64,000 bases of DNA from Subtercola boreus (GTDB taxonomy: Bacteria; Actinomycetota; Actinomycetes; Actinomycetales; Microbacteriaceae), in NCBI RefSeq assembly GCF_003399625.1, contig NZ_NBXA01000002.1, positions 62,001 to 126,000 of the forward strand. The letters run 5' to 3'. Below the pieces are notes generated by a model that ran no database searches, was not told the origin of the DNA, and worked only from the letters and a program-made list of their open reading frames with translations. A program made the position numbers and the translations under genes. This document shows, piece by piece, positions 16,580 to 24,132 of this stretch (position 1 is the stretch's first letter; each line of letters starts with the position of its first letter).

Positions 16580-17968
16580 TCACGACCCGACGGAGGCGGG
16601 TTGCCCCACCCGGTACTGGGCACCGAGGTGCTCCGACGGCAGGCGGTCACCCCGGCCGTGCAGCTTGTTGCGGAGCGTTCCCTCCACGTAGTCGGTCGGA
16701 TACGCGCCGCGCGCCTGGAGCTCGGGGATGATGAACTCGACCACGTCCTCGAACGTGCCGGGCGTGATCGCGTAGGCGAGGTTGAACCCGTCGACGTCGG
16801 TGTCGGCCACCCACTCCTGCAGGTGGTCGGCCACCTCGGAGGGTGAGCCGACGATGAACGGGCCGAGTCCGCCGATCGCGCCGAGCTTGGCGATGTCGCG
16901 CACCTTCCACTCGCTGCCGTCCTCGTTCGCGGCCTGGAAGTTCGCCACGGTCGACTGGATCGCGTTGCTCTTCACATTGCCGATCGGCTCGTCGAGGTCG
17001 TACTGCGACAGGTCGATGCCCATCCAGCCCGACATGAAGACCAGGGCGCCCTCTTCGCTGGCATATGACAGGTAGTCCTGGTGCTTGGCGTGCGCCTTCT
17101 CGCTGGTCTCGTCGGTGATGATCGTCAGCAGTGTGTAGATCTTCGCCGAGTTCCGGTCGCGGCCGGCCGCTTCGAGCGCGTCGCGGATCCTGCCCACCGT
17201 CTCCTTCAGCCCGGCCTTCGTGGAGGCGGCCACGAAGATCGCTTCGGCGTTGCCGGCGGCGAACCGGATGCCACGGGGCGAGGCCCCCGCCTGGTAGATC
17301 ACGGGCGTGCGCTGCGTCGACGGCTCCGACAGGTGGATGCCCGGAACGGTGTAGTTCTTGCCGTAGTGCCCGATCTCGTGCACCTTGGCCGGGTCGGTGA
17401 AGACACCCGTCTCCCGGTTGCGGATGACGGCGTCGTCCTCCCAGGATCCCTCCCACAGCTTGTACAGCACCTCGAGGTACTCATCCGCCACGTCATAGCG
17501 GTCGTCGTGTTCGAGCTGGTCGTCGTGCCCCATGTTGCGGGCAGCGCTCGGCAGGTAGCCCGTGACGACGTTCCAGCCGACCCGCCCCTTCGTCAGGTGG
17601 TCGAGCGTCGACATGCGACGTGCGAAGGGGTACGGATGCTCGTAGGCCGTGCCGGCTGTGATGCCGAAACCGAGGTTCTCGGTGACCGCAGCCATCGCGC
17701 TGACCAGCAGGATCGGGTCGTTGACTGGAACCTGCGCCCCGTGCCGGATCGCGGCTTCGTTCGACCCGCCGTACACGTCATACGTGCCGAGCACGTCGGC
17801 GATGAAGATGCCGTCGAACCTGCCGCGCTCGAGCAGCTTCGCGAGCTCCGTCCAGTAGGAGAGCTCCTTGTAGCGCCATGACTGGTCCTGGGGGTGGCGC
17901 CACATGCCCGACGACTGGTGGGCGACACAGTTCATGTCGAAGGCATTGAAGCGGATCTGCTTGGTCAT
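16580..17968 (-). CDS. LLM-class flavin monooxygenase, NtaA/SnaA/DszA family
   Basis: FMNH2-dependent monooxygenase of 462 residues. The family includes NtaA (nitrilotriacetate), DszA (dibenzothiophene sulfone) and SfnG-like enzymes for sulfur scavenging. Typical features are the start KQIRFNAFDMNCVAHQSSGMWRHP, MSTLDHLTKGRVGWNVVTGYLPSAARNMG, and PVIYQAGASPRGIRFAAGNAEAIFVA. It sits immediately upstream of metN, metI and metQ in the same direction (4-base gap), which argues for uptake and oxidative cleavage of an organosulfur compound. A partner flavin reductase is not encoded nearby. The substrate is unknown. Confidence 0.9.
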   Translation of the reverse strand: MTKQIRFNAFDMNCVAHQSSGMWRHPQDQSWRYKELSYWTELAKLLERGRFDGIFIADVLGTYDVYGGSNEAAIRHGAQVPVNDPILLVSAMAAVTENLGFGITAGTAYEHPYPFARRMSTLDHLTKGRVGWNVVTGYLPSAARNMGHDDQLEHDDRYDVADEYLEVLYKLWEGSWEDDAVIRNRETGVFTDPAKVHEIGHYGKNYTVPGIHLSEPSTQRTPVIYQAGASPRGIRFAAGNAEAIFVAASTKAGLKETVGRIRDALEAAGRDRNSAKIYTLLTIITDETSEKAHAKHQDYLSYASEEGALVFMSGWMGIDLSQYDLDEPIGNVKSNAIQSTVANFQAANEDGSEWKVRDIAKLGAIGGLGPFIVGSPSEVADHLQEWVADTDVDGFNLAYAITPGTFEDVVEFIIPELQARGAYPTDYVEGTLRNKLHGRGDRLPSEHLGAQYRVGQPASVGS

Positions 17969-18048
17969 AGGGACATCCTGAGCGAAGCCGCGCTGCCGCG
18001 CATCCGCCCGCGTTACACGGCGTCACAAACCAGATCCCCCCGAGCGGG

Positions 18049-18285
18049 CTACGCCTCGATGTCGCCCCGAGCGATCGCGTCGGCGTACTTGCGCACATCC
18101 GGGCCCGGCTCGTAGTCGATGAACCGATCCTTGAGGCGCTCGTTGAGGGCGGCGTAGATCTCATCGGACGGCTTTCCCTGCATGCTGCCGTTCAACTCGA
18201 CGACCGCGTCGCGGAGCACGTTGTCGGCGTCGGTGAGCACTTTGGCGCGGGCTTCGTCGTTCCAGCGGATCTCTGATGCGTTCAT
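18049..18285 (-). CDS. Small conserved-looking protein upstream of the monooxygenase
   Basis: A 78-residue soluble protein beginning MNASEIRWNDEARAKVL and rich in charged, helix-forming residues. I do not recognise the family. Start ATG 18285 is preceded by TAGCGT (18293-18298) and a 7-base gap, so the transcript is probably leaderless. An alternative reading opens at 18354, but its extra residues are Arg-rich and unconvincing. It is followed after 80 bases by the flavin monooxygenase in the same direction and may be the first gene of that operon. Confidence 0.7.
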   Translation of the reverse strand: MNASEIRWNDEARAKVLTDADNVLRDAVVELNGSMQGKPSDEIYAALNERLKDRFIDYEPGPDVRKYADAIARGDIEA

Positions 18286-18397
18286 GTCTCCGACGCTACC
18301 CGGCGGGGCCCGCCGGCGAACCCCCCTTGCGCACAGCCTCCCGACGGTGTGCAACGTCGAATTCGCGTCTGTGGTCTGTGGGCTGGCGGGCTGGCGG

Positions 18398-19945
18398 TCA
18401 GGTGAGTATCTCGGGTGTGGCTGCGACCGTGCGGAGAGCTTGCTCGCGGTTCGTCACTCCGAGTTTCCGGTAGATGGTGCGAGCCTGGGATTTGATCGTG
18501 TTCGGAGACAGATGCTCGGTCGTGGCTATCTGCTGGATCGTCTGGTCAGTGACCAGGTGGCGCAGAACGACGCGTTCTCGTGGGCTGAGATTCGGGAGGG
18601 ACAGCGTTCTCTGCTGCCGGAGCGTCAGGCTGAGAGACGTCACGACGCGGGTGAGTTCAGGGGAGTGGGCCTCGTCGGTGTCGGCGATGAGGGTCTCCAG
18701 TTCTGTGCGGGTGAAACGGAGGAGAACCGAATAGAGCTTCTCCTGGAGCACGAGCCTGATGAGGGACCGGAAATGGGCGGCGGCTTCCTTCGGTTGCGCG
18801 AGCGCGAGATTCGCGGCGGCGAGGACTGCCAGGCGCTCCGCCGTCACGCGCACATGGACCTGCCGGCCTGTGTTCGTCCCCGCGAGAGCGACGGCCTTCT
18901 GGGCACCTCCTCGGCGAAGTTCTGCCCATGCACGAAGGACTGTGGCGTGTGGTTTCAGGTCTCCCGACCAGGTCACCGCGGTGAGGGCCCGCTGGGTTGC
19001 GTGCATGTCCCCGCTTGAAAGACTCAGTTCGGCCTCAGCGAGAGCGAGGATCTCCGCGTTCAGTCCGTTGTTCCAGGCGCTCTCGGGATGCGCACCTCTG
19101 GTTGAACTGAGCCGAGCCAGCTGGGCCCGGAGGTCACCGTCGACGACGGCGAGGATGGACTCGGTGTACAGGCGGAGAGCCCATGGCTCGGGCGCGATGT
19201 CGTCGGACAGTGCCGAGTCGAGCGATGCTCGGGCTTGTTCCGGTTCCAGGGCGGTGGCTGCGAGCAGGGCTTGCCCCAGTTCGCCCATGACTCTCACCGT
19301 GTCGGTCTGCGACTCACTGAGGGTCGGCCGACGGGCGAGCCAGTTCTCCGCCCGCTTCCTGTCGCCGGAGAATCCGTAGTTGAAGGCGATCGTCCCTGCG
19401 GCTTCGACCGCGATGCGATTGTTACCGAACTGCAGAGCTTCGTCATAGGTCTCTTCGTAGCACCGGGATGCGTCTGAGAGCATCCCACCCAGTTCCAGGG
19501 TGATGGCCCACTGCAGTCGGATGTCCGGAAGCACGGGCCAGATCGTTGCGAGTGTCGTGTCGGAAACGTCGCGGATCGTGGCTTGGGCCTCGCGGACGGC
19601 TGCGACGGAATCACTGAACCTGCCTGCGAATCGTGCGGCGACGCTCTGGCTTGTCAGTTCAGCCAACACGTCCAACAGTCCGCCGCGATGCGTGGGGCTG
19701 TGTTGATATCGGTTCGGACGCACGTTGCCGGCCGCGGGAAGGAAGTTGGCGTAGTCCTTCGCCGCAACGAGCCGGGGGCTTGTTCGGAGAAATCCTTCCG
19801 GGACCGCATTCAGGAAGGTGCCGAGGAACTCGAGTCGGTGCTGGGAGAGGGCCGGCCAGTGCACTTCGACGAGTGCGATGGCGTCTTCCCATTCCCTGCC
19901 GACCATATGTTCCCGGATGGCGTCTTCCACCGCTTCTGTCCCCAT
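18398..19945 (-). CDS. LuxR-family regulator with helical-repeat N-terminal part
   Basis: A 515-residue regulator. The C-terminal about 65 residues are a LuxR/GerE helix-turn-helix (LSPRERVVLRHLVTDQTIQQIA, then HLSPNTIKSQARTIYRKLGV). The long N-terminal part is alpha-helical and TPR-like (repeated ALEPEQARASLDSAL-type helices) and has no ATPase P-loop, so it is a shortened MalT/LAL-like protein without the STAND domain. ATG 19945 stands six bases after TAGGCT (19952-19957), indicating a leaderless transcript. The upstream gene in the same direction codes for a Tat-exported protein. Target and signal are unknown. Confidence 0.85.
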   Translation of the reverse strand: MGTEAVEDAIREHMVGREWEDAIALVEVHWPALSQHRLEFLGTFLNAVPEGFLRTSPRLVAAKDYANFLPAAGNVRPNRYQHSPTHRGGLLDVLAELTSQSVAARFAGRFSDSVAAVREAQATIRDVSDTTLATIWPVLPDIRLQWAITLELGGMLSDASRCYEETYDEALQFGNNRIAVEAAGTIAFNYGFSGDRKRAENWLARRPTLSESQTDTVRVMGELGQALLAATALEPEQARASLDSALSDDIAPEPWALRLYTESILAVVDGDLRAQLARLSSTRGAHPESAWNNGLNAEILALAEAELSLSSGDMHATQRALTAVTWSGDLKPHATVLRAWAELRRGGAQKAVALAGTNTGRQVHVRVTAERLAVLAAANLALAQPKEAAAHFRSLIRLVLQEKLYSVLLRFTRTELETLIADTDEAHSPELTRVVTSLSLTLRQQRTLSLPNLSPRERVVLRHLVTDQTIQQIATTEHLSPNTIKSQARTIYRKLGVTNREQALRTVAATPEILT

Positions 19946-20022
19946 TCCCGCAGCCTATCCAACGCTCATCGTGCCCGAGCCCCAGACTGTATTGCCCGCG
20001 GCGGTGAACCGGTTGCCGGAGG

Positions 20023-20583
20023 TCAGGGCTGAACGGTCGCGGTCGCTTCCCCGACGACGACCCCGGCCGTGGTGTCGGTGAGAGCGAAGGAGATGCTCTG
20101 CGGGAAGGCGCTCGGCTTGACCCGGACGAAAGTGCTGATCGTCGCGGTGTTGAGCACCCAACTGTAGACATACTGACCGTTCACGATCGTCGAACCCGTG
20201 GACGACAGCGTCGAAGTGTCGAAGGTGATGTTCGTGAGGGGTGCCGTCGAGGACACGACGAACGTCCATCCGGGCTTGTACGACGCATATTCCTGCTCTT
20301 CGGTCGCCGCTGTGAACGTGGTCTTCGCGAACCCGGTCGATGTGGCGCTCTTCAGGCTCGGGTTGCTGAACAGCTGCGTCGTGGCCGAGAAGGTGGCATC
20401 CGGGTATGTGGCGGGCTGGCCGGGCACCACAACAGGAGCGCTCGCCGCGTGAGCGGGGGCTGCGACGGCAAGGGCGATCACGGGCAGCGACCAAGCCGCG
20501 CCGACGGCGACCTGGCGCCTTGTCAGACCCTTCTGGGTCTGGGGGGAGGTGAGAAGTTCGCCGTCGGTAGGGGTGAAGCCCAT
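20023..20583 (-). CDS. Tat-exported protein of unknown function
   Basis: A 186-residue secreted protein. The N-terminus has a twin-arginine signal (LTRRQVAVGAAWSLPVIALAVAAPAHA, about residues 20-47) with an AHA cleavage site. The mature part is Ser/Thr-rich and beta-strand-like, with no recognised domain or catalytic motif. The stop lies 77 bases before the leaderless promoter of the LuxR-type regulator gene. AAAGGCC stands upstream of ATG 20583. The 278 bases before it hold only its promoter region and a small hairpin at about 20640-20656 (CTTCTCGACGCGAGAAG). Confidence 0.75.
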   Translation of the reverse strand: MGFTPTDGELLTSPQTQKGLTRRQVAVGAAWSLPVIALAVAAPAHAASAPVVVPGQPATYPDATFSATTQLFSNPSLKSATSTGFAKTTFTAATEEQEYASYKPGWTFVVSSTAPLTNITFDTSTLSSTGSTIVNGQYVYSWVLNTATISTFVRVKPSAFPQSISFALTDTTAGVVVGEATATVQP

Positions 20584-20861
20584 GAGGAGTGGCCTTTCAG
20601 GTCGGAGTTCGTGGTCGCGGAATGAAGGCCCTGAACCGCGCTTCTCGACGCGAGAAGAATCAGCCCCAAGGATTCACATCGTCGGCCCACACTCGCAGTG
20701 CAGCTCGACGCCCCCGGCCGGATACCCGATTTTTCACCCCTGCTTTAACCCGGAGGGGCCTGGCGAGCGCAGCCTCGAGCAGGCCGGAGTCCCGTACCGC
20801 CGGCGGTGTGCCTCTGCCGGGGGACTGGCGGGGCCCGCTCGGCGCGACGTACGGTTGATCG

Positions 20862-21308
20862 ATGGATGAACGTGGGGAGCTTCCGGCCGAGCGCCGGGAG
20901 CACGAGTTCCGGGGCGCTGCCGCCCCGGGCGAGGTGGATGAGCTGTCGCGTGCCGAGCATGTCGAGCAGGCCGTGATCCTGTGCGAACGACGGCTGCTCG
21001 ATCCGGTCGTGCGGCTCGACCCGGAGGCTGTCGAGGCGCTGCTCGACCCGGAGTTCCGCGAGATCGGGCAGTCGGGGCGGCTCTGGTCGCGCCCGGAGAT
21101 GGTGGCGGCGCTCGCGACCCTCGACATGTCCTCGACCCTCGATGCGCACGAGTTCTCGGATCCGCGCGTCGAGGCCCTCGCTCCGGAGCTGTACCTGCTC
21201 ACGTACCTGCTCCGAAGCGGATCCGGCCTCACTCGCCGCTCGTCGATCTGGCGGGAGACCGAGGCCGGTCTCCGGTGCGTCTTCCACCAGGGCACCCGCC
21301 TCGCCTGA
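20862..21308 (+). CDS. DUF4440/NTF2-like protein
   Basis: A 148-residue cytosolic protein with a DUF4440-type NTF2-like fold: an N-terminal helix (AVILCERRLLDPVVRLDPEAVEALLDPEFREIGQ), then WSRPEMVAAL and a beta-rich C-terminus ending RCVFHQGTRLA. The family covers a cone-shaped ligand pocket with varied or unknown functions. ATG 20862 follows TACGGT (20850-20855) by six bases, consistent with leaderless expression. The gene is isolated. Its 3' end is 22 bases from copy B of the palindromic repeat, which separates it from the convergent kinase gene. Confidence 0.8.
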   Translation: MDERGELPAERREHEFRGAAAPGEVDELSRAEHVEQAVILCERRLLDPVVRLDPEAVEALLDPEFREIGQSGRLWSRPEMVAALATLDMSSTLDAHEFSDPRVEALAPELYLLTYLLRSGSGLTRRSSIWRETEAGLRCVFHQGTRLA

Positions 21309-21330
21309 CGTCGCGCGTCCGTTCCCCTTC

Positions 21331-21390
21331 GGGAGGAGCTCAGCCGACGTGCCGCCCTATTCGGCTGACGTGGGCTGTGTTCCTCCCGAA
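21331..21390. repeat. Palindromic element, copy B of the 60-bp repeat
   Basis: Aligns without gaps to 2966-3025 (45 of 60 identical). Outer arms 21328-21337 and 21381-21390 pair over 10 bp, and inner arms CAGCCGA (21341-21347) and TCGGCTG (21361-21367) pair over 7 bp. The right half, from 21357, is inside the 3' coding end of the diacylglycerol kinase gene, so the element supplies that protein's last residues (SGGTQPTSAE). It probably terminates the two convergent transcripts. Confidence 0.7.
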
Positions 21391-22472
21391 CGGGAAGATG
21401 CGGCCTCTGCCTCGACGGCGGGCAGGCTCGAGGCCGGCAGTGCCCGGCCGCCGAACGAACCGCGTACGCGGAGCGCGCCCGCCTCGATCCACGCCGTGGC
21501 CGAGGTCACCCGGCCGAGGTACTCGCCGTCGATCTCGAAGTCCTGCGCCTCAGTCACGGCGAACGTGATCGCATTCGCCCGCGCGTGGCGCACCGACGAA
21601 GTCGTGACGGGGGCCGATCCGTCGGCTGCGGCGCGCGCAGCGGGCTTCCGGGGCAGATACGCGGTGTTGGTGCGCCAGAACCAGTGGATCGCCCGGGCCC
21701 ACTCGCCGGCACCGAGGGGGCTCAGCACCACCACGTCGAGCTGGCCGTCGTCGATCAGGGCACCGGGGATCATCCGGATGCCCGCCGGCAGCACGCCCGC
21801 ATTGCCGAGCACGATCGTGTGGGCCGGGGTCTCGGGCAGTGTCACGCCGTCGAGCGTGTAGCTGAGGTCGAAGCGTCGGTTGCGAACGAAGGAGTCGAGG
21901 ATCGCGCCGACGTACCCGGTCCAGCCGAGGGTGTCCTTGCCCTTGGGCGAGGTGTTGACCACCATCTGGGCATCGACGCCCATGCCTGCCATGACGGTGA
22001 ACGCGCGGCTGATCGTCTCGCCGGAGTCGAGCACGGCGTCCACCCGGCCGACGTCCACCGTGCGGACCGTCTCGCTGAACGCTGCCCGCAGCGCCTTCCG
22101 GGCGTTCACGAACGGCAGGCCGATCACGCCGAGCGGCAGGCCGAGTGCCCGTGCGAAGAGGTTCGTCGTTCCGGTCGGCAGGATTCCGAGCGGAACCTGC
22201 TGGTGGGTGAGGGCCTGGGCGACAGCGCTGACGGTGCCGTCGCCGCCGGCAGCGATCACCACGTCGGGGGAGGACTCCAGCAGGCGGAGTGCGGCATCGT
22301 GCCCCGGATCCTCCACCGTGGTGGCGGCCCAGAGCGACGGAGCCCAGCCCTTCTCGGCCTCCACCGCGGCGACCATCGCGCGAAGACGTTTCTCCGTGAC
22401 CTTCGTCGGGTTGTAGACGATCGCGGCCGTCGGCCCACGCCTTTCGGCGGGCACTCCCCCCGGAGTGGACAC
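21357..22472 (-). CDS. Diacylglycerol/lipid kinase (DAGK catalytic domain)
   Basis: Cytosolic or membrane-associated lipid kinase, 371 residues. It carries the DAGK signature AAGGDGTVSAV, followed by LGILPTGTTNLFARALGLP, and the C-terminal beta-sandwich typical of YegS/DgkB proteins (FEIDGEYLG). It would phosphorylate diacylglycerol or a related neutral glycerolipid. GTG 22472 lies 20 bases after the stop of the upstream diiron protein gene in the same direction, so both are probably co-transcribed. This places a lipid kinase at the edge of the 21-32 kb lipid block. The last residues derive from a palindromic repeat. Confidence 0.92.
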   Translation of the reverse strand: MSTPGGVPAERRGPTAAIVYNPTKVTEKRLRAMVAAVEAEKGWAPSLWAATTVEDPGHDAALRLLESSPDVVIAAGGDGTVSAVAQALTHQQVPLGILPTGTTNLFARALGLPLGVIGLPFVNARKALRAAFSETVRTVDVGRVDAVLDSGETISRAFTVMAGMGVDAQMVVNTSPKGKDTLGWTGYVGAILDSFVRNRRFDLSYTLDGVTLPETPAHTIVLGNAGVLPAGIRMIPGALIDDGQLDVVVLSPLGAGEWARAIHWFWRTNTAYLPRKPAARAAADGSAPVTTSSVRHARANAITFAVTEAQDFEIDGEYLGRVTSATAWIEAGALRVRGSFGGRALPASSLPAVEAEAASSRSGGTQPTSAE

Positions 22473-22492
22473 GGCCGCGCTCAGCTCACCGG

Positions 22493-23290
22493 TCAGACCG
22501 CGGCGATGCCGTGGCCGTCGAGAGAATCGGCGACGATCGTGAGCCCCTTGAGCCCGGGCATCTTGGCGATGTGGGCGTCGATTGCGTTGATGGCCTTACG
22601 ACCGTCGATGCCACCGAAGATGTGGCCCATCACGTGCTTGACCTCGGTCTGGTCCATGATGGTCGAACCCACCGGGCCCCAGAACTTGCCGAGCGCGAAC
22701 CGCGCGAACTTCTGGGCGAGCAGGCTCTTGCCAAGTCGCTCACGGGCCTGGGTCGCGTAGAAGGCCACGTGGCGGGCCTCCTGCATCGCGATGCGCTTCA
22801 GTAGCTCGGCGAGCACGGGGTGGCCCTCGATCTCGGCGAGTCGCTTGTAGGCGGCCACGGCCGACCACTCGTTCGCGGCGCCCCAGATCATGTGCACGGC
22901 GATGAAGTCCTTGCCGACCAGGTTCGAGAGCACCGACTGCTTCACGGGATCGATGCGATCCTTCCAGCCGAGCTTCAGGCGCTTCGACTTCAGCTCGTCG
23001 AACTCGAGCTCGATGTCGTGCATCCGGAGCACATCGGCGAGAGCTTCGCCGTGCCAGAACTCCTCACGGTTCCACATCGTCATGAAGCCGGTCACGTCTT
23101 TGTCGCGGTGCGAGGGGGTGACGAGCATGTCGCGCATGTAGCAGACCGTGTGGTATTCGACGTCGGCCATGTACCGGATGACGCGGAGGGTGTCGTCCGG
23201 CAGCGGATTCGTGCGGAACGTCTCGAAGTCGAGGTCTTCCCAGGCGACGTTCTTCGACGTCTTCGTGTAGTTGTCGATGTCGAAGGCCAT
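22493..23290 (-). CDS. Ferritin-like diiron protein, desaturase-like (intact site)
   Basis: A 265-residue all-helical protein. Six putative iron ligands occur in the spacing of the ferritin-like/acyl-ACP desaturase superfamily: Glu45, Glu77 and His80 (EFWH), Glu141 (NEWS), Glu171 and His174 (EARH). Such sites activate O2 for desaturation or oxidation of lipid-linked substrates. No membrane segment or signal peptide is evident. A diacylglycerol kinase gene follows in the same transcript, and a degenerate paralogue lies at 28005-28820 beside a fatty acyl-CoA reductase. A role in fatty acid or ether-lipid desaturation is an inference. Overall family placement is firm, the substrate unknown. Confidence 0.85.
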   Translation of the reverse strand: MAFDIDNYTKTSKNVAWEDLDFETFRTNPLPDDTLRVIRYMADVEYHTVCYMRDMLVTPSHRDKDVTGFMTMWNREEFWHGEALADVLRMHDIELEFDELKSKRLKLGWKDRIDPVKQSVLSNLVGKDFIAVHMIWGAANEWSAVAAYKRLAEIEGHPVLAELLKRIAMQEARHVAFYATQARERLGKSLLAQKFARFALGKFWGPVGSTIMDQTEVKHVMGHIFGGIDGRKAINAIDAHIAKMPGLKGLTIVADSLDGHGIAAV

Positions 23291-23439
23291 GGGCGCTTGA
23301 GGCGGTGCACGTTGCCGGGCGGTGCCTCATCCTCCTGTTTCTGAAAGTGCCAAGTTCTGGCGGTCGGGTTCTACCTATTGTGCGGGGTGAATCTGAAAAT
23401 TGTAGCCATGCCGGCTGAGCAGCATCGGTTGTGAGACTT

Positions 23440-24132
23440 CTACTGCCACACTCGGCGTCTGGTCGGGCCGGTCGGTGTCGCTGTGGCCTTCCACATCCGC
23501 CGCCAGCCGGCCTCTGGCTGCCCCTCGGTCTCCCGGGGAACGACGACGTCGGCCGGCGACCTCCGTGCGCCGTACCAGCCTCGAGACTCCTCGGCCAGCC
23601 CGACCTCGATCGCCTGGGCGATACTCTCGGTCACTGCGGATGATTCGTCGCCGGAGCCCGCTCGGATTGGTCGGGAGAACAGCACCGAGACGCGGGGACG
23701 CCCGGGCTCCACCGTGAGGCGCCACGGCGGGAGGGCCCGGAAGGTGCCGAGGAGCGCCACCGGCACGAGCGGCACACCGGTGCGGATGCCGAGAGCGGCT
23801 GCCCCGAGGTCGAGCGGAGCGAGCGATCCATCGCCGGTGCGGGTCGTCTCGGCGAACAGCAGCACGCTGGTGCCGCTCTTCAGCAGGGCGGAGAGGCGGC
23901 TGGCCGACCGGAGGCTGAGGGCCTGGTCCACGAGGCCCCGGATGCCGCCCCGCGGTTCCACGGCAACCGAGACCAGCCGTGGCACGACGCTTCGGAGGGC
24001 ATTCCGCACCAGCGCCTCGTCGAGCTCCGACGGGTGGTTCGCCACGAAGATGAACGGCCCGCCCTGCTCCTTCACGTGTTCGAGACCGTGGACGGACGGC
24101 GTGACGGCGAGCCGGATCGCGAGCCCGGCCAT
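23440..24132 (-). CDS. PlsC-type acyltransferase (lipid block, minus strand)
   Basis: A 230-residue 1-acylglycerol-3-phosphate acyltransferase-like protein starting at ATG 24132, which overlaps the previous stop (ATGA). The catalytic block reads FVANHPSELDEAL (HX4D in the form HPSELD), and the second block is FAETTRTGDGSLAPL where PlsC usually has FPEGTRS. It then continues GVPLVPVALLG. The altered EGTRS motif (ETTRT) suggests an unusual acyl acceptor. It is the last gene of the four-gene operon running from 28820, with the reductase/HAD fusion and the LarA-like protein. It could acylate glycerol phosphate, DHAP or a lyso-ether lipid; the sequence does not decide. Confidence 0.85.
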   Translation of the reverse strand: MAGLAIRLAVTPSVHGLEHVKEQGGPFIFVANHPSELDEALVRNALRSVVPRLVSVAVEPRGGIRGLVDQALSLRSASRLSALLKSGTSVLLFAETTRTGDGSLAPLDLGAAALGIRTGVPLVPVALLGTFRALPPWRLTVEPGRPRVSVLFSRPIRAGSGDESSAVTESIAQAIEVGLAEESRGWYGARRSPADVVVPRETEGQPEAGWRRMWKATATPTGPTRRRVWQ

